Assembly: GCA_023055505.1 (NCBI GenBank)
Contig: JALIRH010000039.1
Location: 3,724,505-3,788,504, forward strand
Origin: Callipepla californica brunnescens
Taxonomy: Eukaryota; Chordata; Aves; Galliformes; Odontophoridae
Direction: 5' to 3'
DNA length: 64,000 nucleotides
Below the pieces are notes generated by a model. The model made no database searches, was not told the origin of the DNA, and saw only the letters and a list, made by a program, of their open reading frames with translations. The translations under genes were made by a program, and so were the position numbers. Shown here one piece after another: positions 55,301 to 64,000 of the stretch; position 1 is the stretch's first letter, and each line of letters begins with the position of its first letter.

Positions 55301-58300
55301 TGGTAAAAAAGTCTTTCTGAGGAGGCAAAGAGTTTTTGATATTCACAGTCAATTGACATCAAACGTTCAAGATCACAAAGATATTAACGAGTAAAACTGG
55401 CCTATGTAAATGATATGAAACTTCCTTTAAGTCTTTGAGAGCTTCAGAAGTGTTTGTAGTTACTTAGAACCCTTTAAAACTTTGTATTTAAATTAACTGT
55501 TTTCATTTGTTGGTTTCATTAGTTTTTATTGTCATTGCAATTATGCACTAGATTGGTTTTTACACTGACTTGGTGATACTGAAGGTCTTTTTCAGGATGA
55601 TTCCATGATTTGAATTGTGGATGCAGAGGAATTATTTTACCTCATAAAAACATAGCAAAACTTTAGACTCAGGTTCCTTATTCCTTCAGAATATACATCC
55701 TCAAGTGTCAGTACACAGAGAGTGCGCTCAGTGGTCCTCTGACTCCTAGATTGTTTTCCCAAGGACTCAAAGAAGAAGTTCTTTTCTCCCAAGATAATCG
55801 GTGTAATTTTTTTTAAAGGTGAAAGAGGAAATATTAGTGCTGGTGAAGGTATCTCTGTAGAAAGAGAAAAATTGGCTCGACCACAGGAAGAGACAGGTGC
55901 TGATGGCATACTGGATGTTGTGCATGTATCCCAGGCTGGAACCACTACCACTCCAGATGAGAGAGCTCATTCTCTCTTGATCATAGCTTCCAAGTAACAC
56001 TGCAAGGAAGAATGCAACCTACAGTGGTAGAGAGTAGATGCAGTCCAACTGTGAGGAGTTTTCTACGCTCTGGTCTTGGGTTTCACGATTTTTCATGGGC
56101 CCTTAAAACATGTATAATGTTGGAGTTTCTAAACAAATAATTATTTTTCTCTGAACCTGAAGAAATATTGATGTCCATTGTAAATGTTGGGTGTGTTTAA
56201 TAGGTAGTGTCAGATTGCTCTGCTAATGTTGCTGTTGTCGTTTCAGATTCGATGGCAATTTTAACACCAACGTTTCTAGGACAATTAGTTGTGATAGACT
56301 GTCCACCACTGTCAACAGCAGAGCCTTCAATCCTGGACGTGATTTAAATTCTGGTAAGTAAGTAGTGTTTGGAGTATTTTCCTTCTGTTGTAGATTTTTT
56401 TTTTCCACTGGATTGTACCATTTCCTTGGCATAGGCAATTAGCACTGATTGCCATAGCAACAAGCTTTTATTTCTCCTAGAAACTGTCACAATGCTCTTA
56501 ATTTGAGGTTTCATGATTGAAAGATGATACCCAAAGTAATGCCCTTTGCCTTAAGTACTTTATAAAAATGTCATGAAGATTTGATTCCAGCCTACCATGG
56601 ATAATTTTGTTGTGTTTTATGTACTTTTTTCTTCTTTTTTTCCTTCCAAGGTACTTGCCTTCCTAGGCATGTCTGCTTTGGCATCAATGGTGTCAGCTCT
56701 TGATGAGGCCAAGCACAGACATTTCTTAGCCCAGTTCAGCCAATGTGAGGCTGTGTTTGCAAAAACTTCAAAATATAGGAACATTCTGAAATATTTCCTT
56801 TCTTTGTCTTCTCAGAGCATTTCTGTCTGCAGTGTTAACTCATTCATTGCCGTGACATACTTCAAGAGATAGGAGCATGCTTTAGAACCAAATGTGTGAT
56901 TTATCCCTGAGCAATTAAGCTTTTGTTTCTCCAGTGTGTCTCAGATTTATTTATTTTTTCTTCGTTTTTTACATGATCAACTTGCATTGATACATGCCTT
57001 TCAGGTTCCTTAGTAGTGCTTTTGTCTGACTGTTTTATCTTGCTACTCAACTTCTCATGATGACACTGCTACAAATTAGAGAGCATTGCAGATTTTGGTG
57101 GTAGATGTCATTTAGCCTAAGTTTGGGCCTGGTTGTGTTTTTTTGTTTGGATTTTCTGGTGCTTTTTGGTGTTGTTTTGATAAGTGATGCAGACTTACGA
57201 GAACGTTTTTGATTTTAATTCTCATGAATCTTTTGGAGTAAAAGCTGATTTATTTATTTACAAAAAATAAAAATAAAAAAAGCCAAACCAAAGCAGCTCC
57301 TACAGTTCCTTTCATCCCATGCACTGTACAGCACATCTTGGATGCAGGTGCTGGCCAGACAAGCTGATTTCCTGCCATATCACCAACATTTCTGTGGTGC
57401 TTTCTGTCCTAAAGCTATGTACACTGTGTTTCACTTTGCTTTACTTAAAGGATCTCTTCATTAAAAAAAAAAAAAGTATTAATGTGATTTTAAACATTTT
57501 ACTAATAATTTAACTGTTTATTAATCAAAATAGTTTTTGAAAGCACTGTTCACTAAAAGCATAGCACTGAATGAATGAAAAACAGGAATCACTCTATTTT
57601 TCTACTGCAGAAAGTGTGTGTAAAAAATACATTAAAAAGTGTTCTTTCTTCTGGAACGGTGGAGAACAAACAGCCTGAGCTACAGTTCCCCTTCAAAAGT
57701 TTAAGTTTCTGGTTTGAATTGTTACAAACCCAAAGGAAGCCTATGGTATAGGTTCTCACTGTCTGAACTTGAGTGGCTTCTCTTCCCTTGGCTCTGCCTT
57801 GAAAGTTTCTTCTGAAAAAATAATGAACAAAAAAAAAAGGTATTGGCACTTAGGAGTTGTTTGTCGTAGGAGTACTTTTGTCATCTCTCTCTCTGGAAAC
57901 CTTTTCTTCCTGGCTTGTGACGTAGTTCTTTGGTCCCATTTACCTTAGAGGCTGCACACAGGAGAGAGCACTTTGTGCAGGAGCTGTTTCTGAATGAACC
58001 TATGTAAATGTATTTATTTCTAAACTAAAACTTGCTTTGGAAGAGGGTGAAGATCAAACAACAAAAGGTTTCCCTAAATTTTTGTGCTCCTCTCTTCAGT
58101 GTCGCCATGAAGTACAAGTGAGACTATCTGTTACACTTTGAATCCAAACTCTGCCTGAATTATTTTCCTGCACTGAGGAGCCTCCTAAGAGCTGGTGCAG
58201 GGTGTTTGGATCATGTGTTTTCTCTCCTGCCTCACTTCACTTGTTTAGACTTCAGGCAGGCTGGGCAGCCACAGCTTCCCCAGATGGTGCCATGCTGGCT

Positions 58301-61300
58301 CTTCCATTGGACACAAGTGCTGGAGGGACCCCAACACTTGTGAGCCTTATAGGAAAAAGGTTTGAAAGCCCTCTGTTGCCCTAGCTCCAAAAGCAGGAGC
58401 TCCTGTGCTCTACTCTCATTTGTTGTCCAGTCCATGTGCCAGCTTGTCTTCCTGAATGGGCTGATCATTTCATTCTCAATATAAAACAGTTCCCATGGGT
58501 ATCTCTCTTTCCCTGCCTAAGTTTTGCCTACGAAATAATCTGTCCTATAAAAAGCTCTCGGTCAAACATAAATTTAAACTCAGCTGTGCTTGGCCTCGAT
58601 CTCAGTGCTTTAAATGTTAATCTTGGCTGGCTCCACACGCAGCGTAAGAAAGTGGGGTTGGAGTGGGGAACTTGTAGATGTTGGAAGGGAATGGAATCTG
58701 CACCACAGGCTCCAGGCAAGCCACAGGACCCGAGCCTTGGAGAGCCCCTGGTGCAGACAGCAAGCTTGGTTTCTAGGCAGAAAAAATTGTGAAAAAGGGG
58801 AAATGTAGCTCAGGAGACTTTCACCAAGAAACAATTTTATTTTATTTATTTATTCATTTATTTATTTCGTAATTTTCAATTGTTGTTTTATAGCATAGGA
58901 AATAAACGTAACCTTAGGGGAAGGGGGGAGGGAGAAAAAAATAGATGCATTTCCTGCAGCTCTTAAGAAATCCTGCTTCTGCTGCTTTTTTTCTTAAGGT
59001 TAGATGGGGGCTTTTTGTGTTTTCTTTTGTTTTTTGTTGTTTGCTCTTGTCAGTCTTGGAAACGGCTTGTTTCATCCTGGCTTGAGTTTTCCATTTGGAT
59101 TGCTTTTTAGCTGTCACTACAAAACAGATAAGGGGAGAGTTTTTATTTGCTCAGATGGAATCGCAGGCTTCAGTCAGTCAGATTAAGAGATCTGTCCTCA
59201 CAGTATGAATAGCCCTTCACTTATTAAACAACAAACTTGTACCCAGTGCCAGTGCATTATGTTAGCAGATTCCTCGTTCTATATCTTTTTGAATAAACAG
59301 GGAACTGGTAAATCTTTCATGTTTTCAGCCTCCAGAATACCCAAATGTCTGTTTGAAATCAGGCAGCATTAGCAGAATGCTCTTCCCCAGGAAGATGTGG
59401 GGATGGGAGGAGGTTCTGTTCAAGGCCTTGTTGTCATGTCCAACCTGTGGCACTTGGTCAGTCGAAAACGTGGAGTGCTGTGGTCATGCTCCTCACGTTG
59501 CTGTACTTGGAAATGATGGCTCAGGTGGGTGAAAGTAGTTGGGTTGGTACCCTCTCCAAATACTTCCCATCTGCTCAGGTCGTTTTAAGCTGGAAAGCAG
59601 GGCTCACTCCTGTCAATGAAGGGTTTGTTACCTCTTTGCCCTTCAGAGCCAAAGCAGCTCCTCAAGAGCGAGCTGGCCTCAGGCCGGGCTCGTGTCATCA
59701 GCAGAATTGTAATTGGGTCTTTTATTTCTGGTGAGAACATGTGGGCCAGGGTACACTTTGAGCCAGAAAACCCTGGGTCAGGCGTGTGGGTCTGGAGAAT
59801 TAGGGTACGTCTTAGAAAAACAGCACAGTGTCTGCTGTTGTTTCTGAGGAACACTGAAATATCTTCAGAATGGTTATTTTTAATGGAGCATCCTCTCAGA
59901 AAGAACTGCACAATGCTTGCTGCTCTGAAAATTCAGCTTTTTTCTTTTGCGTGGTGGGAACCGTGAGGTCTACAGCTCCATAAATGTAGTGGTGAAGAAG
60001 AGGACTGTAAGAAACTCCTTTATAATGAGCAATTATGTTCAGCAGTTCCTTCTTTTTTTTTTCCTTTCTTTCCTTCTTTTTTTTTCTTACTGTTTATGCT
60101 TCTCTTTGAAGATTAATTAGTTAATGATTTGACTGTCCTTTGAAGATGTAAAGTGGTATCTAGCAGTGCTAAGTGTTATCATATCGCATTCCCTTTGAAG
60201 TTTTATAAACTATCACACAGGACTTTCTTTCTGAAAGTCCTTTTTGCCTTCTTAGATATTTATAATCAGAGAGAACAGCGATTCTGATTCATGTTCTTGT
60301 GGTAGTACTCCCCAACTTCTTCTGGCTGCAGCAGTTTGGGTTCAGGTGGTGGCAGAGGGGCAGAGGCTTTGCAGCAGCCCAGTGCTCATGTATCCCAAGG
60401 CTGTGCCCCCAGTTAAGGGTACCACTGAGATTTTGCATTCAGATTTAGGTTATGCCTTCCTCCACGCAGCGTGATATCAAGGCTGGGCCTTGATTTAGTG
60501 CTGATACTCAGTTTAGAAGTAAATAAATCATTACGTGTAGTCAATAGCACCAAACAGTTTGAGTTGTGTTGCAGCTGGGAGATGGGTAACTGATTGCAGT
60601 TGCCAGAATGACGTGAAAGTACCAGAAAATGAGAAAAGCGGGTTGGTGTTTGGGTTAAAACGGGAGCCACAGGTCTTAGCAAGCAGAGGGCAGACAAGGA
60701 AATGAGCAGCAGTGAAGTGCCCCGTGCATGTATCTGCTAGTGCTGCCACAGAGGTCTTTTGGACATGCTTAGCCTCCAGCCCTAGGCTAAGCAGGCAGCT
60801 CACAGTATGTTTTTTTGTTGGGGTCTTTTGATTGTATATCCTATCCAAAGCCTGGCTTGGCTGCAGAGATGAGGTGGTAATTAAGTACAGGCGAGCAGTT
60901 GGAGTGAGAAGTTTAGGGTAGGTGAGGACCGCCATAAATAAATAAATAAATACGAGAATGTTTGCTGGGTGTCCTGGCAGAGACCAGGAAATTTGGGAAT
61001 GTCTGCAGGGCACTCTTGCAGCTTTAGGAGTTGGGGAAAAGAGAAGAAAGAAGTATTTTTCAGCTTTCATCTACTGCAGGAGCTCCACTGCTGTGGCAGT
61101 AGGAAAAAGAAACAAGCAAAGAGTTATGATAAAATTAGTGGCATCTGGGGAAGGAGAATGGAGCTGATGCACAGCCAAAGGAAAGCATGGGCAGGGCTTT
61201 GTGAAGAGGAGGAGTAGCAGAGGAAGGGCACTGAAGCAATGAGGACTTTGATGTTTGAAAACAATTGTGTTATTGGGAAAATGACTGCTTCTAGCTCCAG

Positions 61301-63223
61301 GTACTCTCACGGGAAAGCAAATGCAGACAGCAGCCTTCTGGGAACAAAACCTTTATCTCCATTGTAGGTCCTCAGTTACTTTTGTGGGTCCCCACAGCCA
61401 TGGCCGTGCATTGTGTTCCTGTCTGGGTTGGCACACCGTCAAGGTTTGACAAAATTAAACTTTCACATTGCCGTGTCCCTGCCACACAAAACCACTCAGC
61501 TTTGACCAAAGAAATGTGCTTTTTCGCAGAGCAGAAATGCCACTGATAAACGTGCTTCATCTCATGTGTGAAACCAAAGCAAGGATTTCAGTTTAGTGAG
61601 AGCTTGAGTGAAACAAATGCTATTTGCAAGCTGGTTGGACTTCTGCTTGCAGGGCCGTGGGTGCTCCCTTCCAAAGCATGAAAGTTCTTGAGAGAAGCAG
61701 TGTGTGCTCTTAAGCATCACCAAGTTGATGTTACCTCTGCCCAGGGCAGAGAGAAATAAGCTTAGACGTCTGTGTGGGAATTGGATGCCATGTTCTTCTC
61801 TTCCTTCCTTGGTCCTCTGTCCTCTTCCTTGTCTCAACCCATCACATCAGGCAGCAACTTACTCAAAGTAGGGGCTGTGCAAAGGTGCTGCATGGTGGGA
61901 AGGCTGGCATGCTGTCACTGAGGCTGGTGGGCACTGTGGAAATATAAACAGCTGCAGCAGAAGAGGGGGGGAACAAAGACAGTGGTTTTTACAGGGGCAT
62001 TACTCTGAGCTGAGTGCTGGGAGAGCATCGTGGCTGCAGCCAGGTCTGGGAAACTTGAGAAGGTGCTAAACTGCTGTGGACGTGAACTGAAACCATAGGC
62101 TGCTCGGGTGCTTTGTTGTAGGACATCTGGCTGAGGCTTGAAACGTGCCCTGCAGTGATTTCCAACCCCAGTATTGGGGTATTCGTTAATGAATGAGGTC
62201 CAGGAGATGAAGCTGACTGGCTTATTTTCAAGCACCCTCCAAAGAGGAATACTAAAAACAAAATGCTTGATTGAAGGTACAAAACTGTGCATCACAGCTT
62301 CCCTCTGCCAGTTCAGTTCTCCCAAGTTCCACAATCGAAGGGCACGATGGGAGCAATGACAAGGAACCCTTCCTCCCCTCCCTTTTAAACTATAATGCTG
62401 CACTTTGTTAGGTGAGAACAACAGAATTCAAACGTTTAAATGTTATTTTCAGTTTGCCTCAAGCAGAGATAATGATTTTCCTTCCAATAAAGATAATTCT
62501 CCCTGTTTTTTATTCCAAACCCTTTCAGCTATTTCTGTGTGGTTAGATTTTCTTTAACTCACGTTTGTGTGTAAAATTTATGTCTACATAAACTTATGTT
62601 TCATGTAGCCATAATCTGGCTCTTTTAACAGCTGTCAGAAAAGGTAATATTAAAAGATGGGGTTACAGAGCTGTAAGCAGCAGAACCTGCTTTATATTTC
62701 GAGGTTACCCCAATGTAATAAATGTATATATTTTTTAACAGGTTTTTCTTTTTTAAGTTTTTTTTTTCCTTTATGAAAACTGTTTATCATTGTGTATGTG
62801 TGTATATGTATATGTGTGTATATACATATGTAATATAATTGCTTTAATCTCTTCCTTTCTTTCTCCTGCCTTGGCTTCTTCAGTCCTAGTTGTACTTCAG
62901 AGATTCAGAAGTGTCATCCCATTAACCCATACCTGGCATGTCTCATGTTAAGTTTCTAAAAGACTTGAACTGTTTGCAAAGCAGAAGTGAAGCTCTGGCC
63001 ATCAGCTGGAGCTGCCTGTGGTTGCCCTTGGGACCCTGCTTGTTCTCCAAGTCTCACCTCCCTTTGTAACCCCACTTTTTCCTGTCCAACTTTCAGTTCT
63101 TGCTGATAATCTGAAGTCAAACCCGGGGATTAAATGGCAGTATTTCAGCTCAGAAGAAGGCATTTTCACTGTTTTCCCAGCCCACAAGTTCCGGTGCAAA
63201 GGCAGCTACGAACACCGCAGCAG
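13139..63223 (+). CDS. CACHD1: CACHD1, 5' part of gene (coding exons 1-5 of a multi-exon gene)
   Basis: The joined exons 13139-13342, 37889-37951, 45787-45935, 56247-56353 and 63097-63223 encode residues 1-217 (last codon split) of CACHD1. I recognise it from conserved strings such as FSILEEAQVLAAQM, EKISNGESEVQQ and KFNRYLDVVNRNKQ. The family is a type I membrane protein related to the alpha2delta subunits of voltage-gated calcium channels. It is known to modulate Cav3 (T-type) channels at the neuronal surface, and in zebrafish it has been linked to Wnt receptor complexes. Visible here are a signal peptide (about residues 21-37) and the VWA_N-type region (about residues 90-217), with cysteines 130, 131, 154 and 208 and an N-glycosylation sequon at Asn147 (NVS). 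The VWA domain with its MIDAS site, the Cache domains and the membrane helix lie beyond the window. All phases match and no stop or frameshift interrupts the reading frame, so the gene looks functional. Confidence 0.97.
13568..13635 (+). repeat. CCCCAT-rich simple repeat in the start of intron 1
   Basis: Repeated CCCCATCCCC-type units lie about 230 bases after the exon 1 donor. The complementary strand carries many G runs with short loops (GGGGATGGGG type), so it is a strong G-quadruplex candidate on the template strand. Confidence 0.75.
14023..14060 (+). repeat. 13-base tandem repeat, about 2.9 copies
   Basis: The unit GCGCTGAATTGCA is repeated at 14023, 14036 (one change) and 14049 (shortened end). 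No wider duplication is seen around it. Confidence 0.85.
14172..14283 (+). mobile_element. CR1 LINE 3'-end fragment, sense orientation
   Basis: The stretch contains CTGGGCACCTGGTGGAGCTG and the CR1 tail form GATGGCCTTTAAAGGGCCCT, then TCCAGCTCAGGTGATTCTGT. This is the usual 3' terminus of avian CR1 copies. It lies in CACHD1 intron 1, about 0.8 kb after exon 1, in the same direction as the gene. Confidence 0.75.
20345..20551 (+). mobile_element. CR1 LINE fragment, sense orientation
   Basis: The sequence starts at the CR1 segment ATAGGACAAGAGGGAATGGT, runs through a diverged middle with GCCCAGAGCTCAGGGATCCC, and ends with a decayed tail near ATTCAGTGATTGTATG. It lies in CACHD1 intron 1. Confidence 0.7.
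23478..23520 (+). repeat. Poly-T tract followed by a duplicated TTAATTAGGTCCA
   Basis: A run of 15 T is followed by two identical copies of TTAATTAGGTCCA at 23491-23503 and 23508-23520, separated by AGGA. Each copy contains the homeodomain core TAATTA. Confidence 0.85.
26841..26937 (+). mobile_element. CR1 LINE fragment, sense orientation, truncated at both ends
   Basis: The stretch contains GATAGGACAAGGAGGAATGG, then a diverged TTAGGGGGAAGTTTTTAACT segment, matching the same CR1 region as the copy at 20345. It stops abruptly and is followed by an AAAT repeat (26942-26960) rather than a CR1 tail. It lies in intron 1. Confidence 0.7.
26942..26960. repeat. AAAT simple repeat
   Basis: A short run of AAATAAATAAATAAAAA-type units directly follows the CR1 fragment. 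Confidence 0.7.
28495..28580. repeat. T-rich and C-rich low-complexity DNA
   Basis: A poly-T run near 28,499, a short poly-C run near 28,513 and another T-rich block near 28,555-28,575 lie in intron 1. Confidence 0.6.
29162..29172 (+). repeat. Poly-G run (11 G) in intron 1
   Basis: A single uninterrupted G run. Poly-G tracts like this are prone to length change and sequencing error. Confidence 0.8.
33164..33332 (+). mobile_element. CR1 LINE 3'-end fragment, sense orientation
   Basis: The stretch contains GGTGGGGTCTCCTTCTGTGC, a GCCTGGACGCCGAGCTGTGC segment, then GGGGTTGGACTTGGTGAGCT and AGGTCCCTTCCAACCCCCAC, with a final GGTTCTGTGA. All are characteristic of avian CR1 3' ends. It lies in CACHD1 intron 1. 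Confidence 0.85.
33720..33824. repeat. AT-rich microsatellite (TATA units)
   Basis: There are several blocks of alternating TA with short breaks, partly palindromic (TATATATATATATGCACA and later TTTTATATATATGTGTG). It lies in intron 1 about 390 bases after a CR1 3' end. Confidence 0.8.
36600..36703 (-). mobile_element. CR1 LINE fragment, antisense orientation
   Basis: The + strand reads CCTCAGTCTCCTTTGCTCTA, then GGCTGAACAAACCAGAAGAG, then TTGCCCTCCAGGGCCTTCC. This is the reverse complement of the CR1 segment that precedes the region seen in the 12115 copy. It may extend left to about 36,535. It lies near the end of intron 1. Confidence 0.7.
37889..37951 (+). CDS. CACHD1: CACHD1 coding exon 2 (63 bases, 21 codons)
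   Basis: The exon is preceded by a pyrimidine-rich acceptor ending ttcttgcag and followed by gtaagt, a consensus donor. It encodes residues 69-89 (RIFNSFMYTEK then ISNGESEVQQ), a conserved segment between the mature N-terminus and the VWA_N region. Both boundaries are phase 0, so its loss or inclusion does not change the reading frame. It is isolated between a 24.5 kb and a 7.8 kb intron. Confidence 0.97.
37952..45786 (+). other. CACHD1: CACHD1 intron 2 (about 7.8 kb)
   Basis: This is a gtaagt...tttcag intron with no recognised repeat of length and no supported gene. An inverted repeat is present at 43608-43633. Most of the sequence is unique. Confidence 0.9.
45787..45935 (+). CDS. CACHD1: CACHD1 coding exon 3 (start of VWA_N-type region)
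   Basis: The exon opens after a T-rich acceptor ending ttttttcag and closes before gtaagt, leaving two bases (GA) of a split Glu codon. It encodes residues 90-138: LAKKIREKFNRYLDVVNRNK, then QVVEASYTAHLTSPLTAIQD and CCTIPPSMM. The first part is a charged, probably helical segment typical of alpha2delta-family N-termini. The second part contains the adjacent cysteines 130 and 131. There is no stop in frame, and the upstream (phase 0) and downstream (phase 2) joins match. Confidence 0.97.
49260..49360 (+). mobile_element. Possible old CR1 fragment, sense orientation
   Basis: Pieces such as AAGGCTGCCCAAGAGGCTGT and GTCTCCAGACATTCAGATTG resemble the CR1 segment that reads into the 3' tail, but divergence is high and both edges are unclear. 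It lies in intron 3, about 130 bases before an antisense CR1 copy. Confidence 0.4.
49490..49628 (-). mobile_element. CR1 LINE 3'-end fragment, antisense orientation
   Basis: The + strand starts with a decayed tail (CACAAAATCCTAGAATAGCT), continues TTGTTGGAAGGGAACTTAAA, and then reads CCATCCATGGCCTCAGACAT and CTCCAGGGATGTGGCACCCA. This is the reverse complement of a CR1 3' end. It lies in CACHD1 intron 3. Confidence 0.85.
51432..51461 (+). repeat. G-rich tract, G-quadruplex type
   Basis: Four G runs (9, 4, 7 and 4 G) are separated by loops T, AA and CAC. This fits the standard four-run, short-loop G-quadruplex pattern on the coding strand within intron 3. Confidence 0.8.
54893..54941. repeat. 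TATG/GTGT-type microsatellite
   Basis: Imperfect GTGTGTATTTG and GTATACGTATGTATACACAT units in intron 3. Confidence 0.65.
56247..56353 (+). CDS. CACHD1: CACHD1 coding exon 4
   Basis: The acceptor ends gtcgtttcag. The first base A completes Glu139 (GA+A). The exon then encodes residues 140-174, FDGNFNTNVSRTISCDRLS followed by TTVNSRAFNPGRDLNS, and leaves one base (G) of Val175. The donor is gtaagtaagt, a strong match. Asn147 in NVS is a likely N-glycosylation site in the lumenal/extracellular part, and Cys154 lies in ISCDR. The segment belongs to the VWA_N-type region. Confidence 0.97.
58834..58868. repeat. TTTA simple repeat
   Basis: Imperfect TTTA units with one C interruption in intron 4. 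Confidence 0.8.
60934..60952. repeat. ATAA simple repeat
   Basis: About 4.5 units of ATAA in intron 4. Confidence 0.8.
62791..62838. repeat. TATG/GTGT-type microsatellite
   Basis: Imperfect GTGTATATGTATATGTGTGT and ATATACATATG units, about 260 bases before the exon 5 acceptor. Confidence 0.75.
63097..63223 (+). CDS. CACHD1: CACHD1 coding exon 5 (last exon in the window)
   Basis: The acceptor is ccaactttcag. The bases TT complete Val175, then residues 176-216 follow: LADNLKSNPGIKWQYFSSEE, then GIFTVFPAHKFRCKGSYEHR and S. The bases AG begin Arg217. The donor is gtatgg, less ideal than gtaagt but acceptable. The string IKWQYFSSEEGIFTVFPAHK is a hallmark of the segment just before the VWA domain in alpha2delta-like proteins. 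Cys208 lies in FRCKG. The next exon, which should begin with the third base of Arg217, lies outside the window. Confidence 0.97.
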
Positions 63224-64000
63224 GTATGGCATGACCCCTCACCTTTAGTGGGTGCAGCACTAAAACTGCATCCCTCAAACAACTTGCAGTGTTTTGCTTT
63301 TCCGAGCCAAGAGGGTTCAGCTGTCAGAGTACCTTAGGTTTGTTTTTTAAAGTACTGCTTTTCATTTTTAAGGAACTGAAGTAAAATAAAATTGTGTACA
63401 TCTCCCAAATCGAGTAAGTTGCAAGCAGCAGTAATCTGTAAACTGTTGGTCAGCCCACAGGCAAGGTTTGGTTTGCATTTGACTCATAGTCGGTCCCTGT
63501 CGACGAAGTAATAAGCACATGCCGTACTGGTGGGGCAGGCACATTGCTCTGGGACAGGGGGCTGGAAGGGTGACAGCTTGGGAAGGCTGTGGACAGGAGC
63601 ACTTCTGTGGTCTGCACCAACACGGGCAGCTGGGAAGCAGCAGTAGTGAACGCTTTCTGTTTCTACTCAGAAAATTGTAGGGGAAAAAGGATTGAATGGT
63701 GACGTGGTTTTCCTCCTCAGGGTAATAACCTGCCTACTCCGTAAGCATGCAGCAAAGTGGCTGTGGTTTGGTATTTCTCCCCTGGCCTTTGCTGCCAATA
63801 TTATGCTTACAGATCAAGTGGATTCATCTGACAAAGTCAGAAGAGAAAGCTTTAGTCACTGTTAGGTCACGCATTAGTTAATTGTACCAGTCCACCAGTC
63901 TGCACAGGGGAAGCATTAACTCATCCAAGTACATTTCCACAGAGCTGAGTGCACAGAGTGCAAGCAGCACTTGGGTTTCCTGACAGTGTTGAGCAACCAA
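63224..64000 (+). other. CACHD1: CACHD1 intron 5, left part only
   Basis: The sequence follows the exon 5 donor gtatgg and continues past the window edge. Nothing coding is seen; the next exon should begin with the last base of the Arg217 codon. Confidence 0.85.

Larger units (their letters stand above)
45936..56246 (+). other. CACHD1: CACHD1 intron 3 (about 10.3 kb)
   Basis: This is a gtaagt...tttcag intron. It holds an antisense CR1 copy (49490-49628), a doubtful older CR1 piece (49260-49360), a G-rich tract (51432-51461) and a TATG-type microsatellite (54893-54941). No coding exon of another gene is supported. Confidence 0.9.
56354..63096 (+). other. CACHD1: CACHD1 intron 4 (about 6.7 kb)
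   Basis: This is a gtaagt...tttcag intron. It contains TTTA repeats at 58834-58868, an ATAA repeat at 60934-60952, T-rich blocks near 57,460, 59,030 and 60,050, and a TATG microsatellite at 62791-62838. No CR1 copy and no other gene are recognised. Confidence 0.9.

Noticed and set aside
60531..61070. 179-codon - strand ORF in intron 4
   Set aside because: The composition is like translated intron DNA, with no recognised protein and no promoter or splice evidence.
1..64000. CRISPR array, operon, phage, integrated virus or other mobile gene system
   Set aside because: There are no regularly spaced repeats, no clustered ORFs, and no polymerase, integrase or capsid-like frames; the only mobile DNA recognised is decayed CR1 LINE fragments.
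1..64000. tRNA, rRNA or microRNA genes
   Set aside because: I saw no tRNA A/B box pairs with a matching cloverleaf and no rRNA segments; the inverted repeats noted are too short for microRNA precursors. A covariance-model scan would be decisive.

Overview
This is a vertebrate nuclear genome window, almost certainly from a bird and possibly a galliform. The evidence is CR1 LINE fragments (several with the typical 3' tails), long introns with GT-AG boundaries, one CpG-island promoter, and no long intact ORFs outside that GC-rich island. There is no sign of bacterial, phage or plasmid DNA.

The only confidently identified gene is the 5' part of CACHD1 (cache domain containing 1, an alpha2delta-like protein) on the + strand. 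Five coding exons are present: 13139-13342, 37889-37951, 45787-45935, 56247-56353 and 63097-63223. Their phases join perfectly (0/0, 0/0, 0/2, 2/1, 1/2) and give the first 217 residues: a signal peptide and most of the N-terminal VWA_N region. The known family protein is about 1,270 residues, so the VWA, Cache and transmembrane parts lie beyond the right edge. Introns 1 to 4 are about 24.5, 7.8, 10.3 and 6.7 kb. Intron 5 runs off the window.

Layout: 1-12,114 is upstream non-coding DNA with no recognised gene, but it holds two weak exon-like stretches (7660-7869 and 11276-11448). 12,115-12,512 is a CR1 element ending about 240 bases before the CpG island. About 12,755-13,990 is the CpG-island promoter, 5' UTR with a short upstream ORF, exon 1 and the start of intron 1. 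The rest is CACHD1 intron with five further CR1 pieces of reasonable quality (one more is doubtful), AT- and TG-rich microsatellites, poly-T/poly-A tracts and a few G-quadruplex-type tracts.

I found no novel multi-gene system. The points most worth checking are the upstream ORF in the CACHD1 leader, the frame-neutral 63-base exon 2, the two exon-like stretches upstream, and the G-rich tracts near the promoter and in intron 3.
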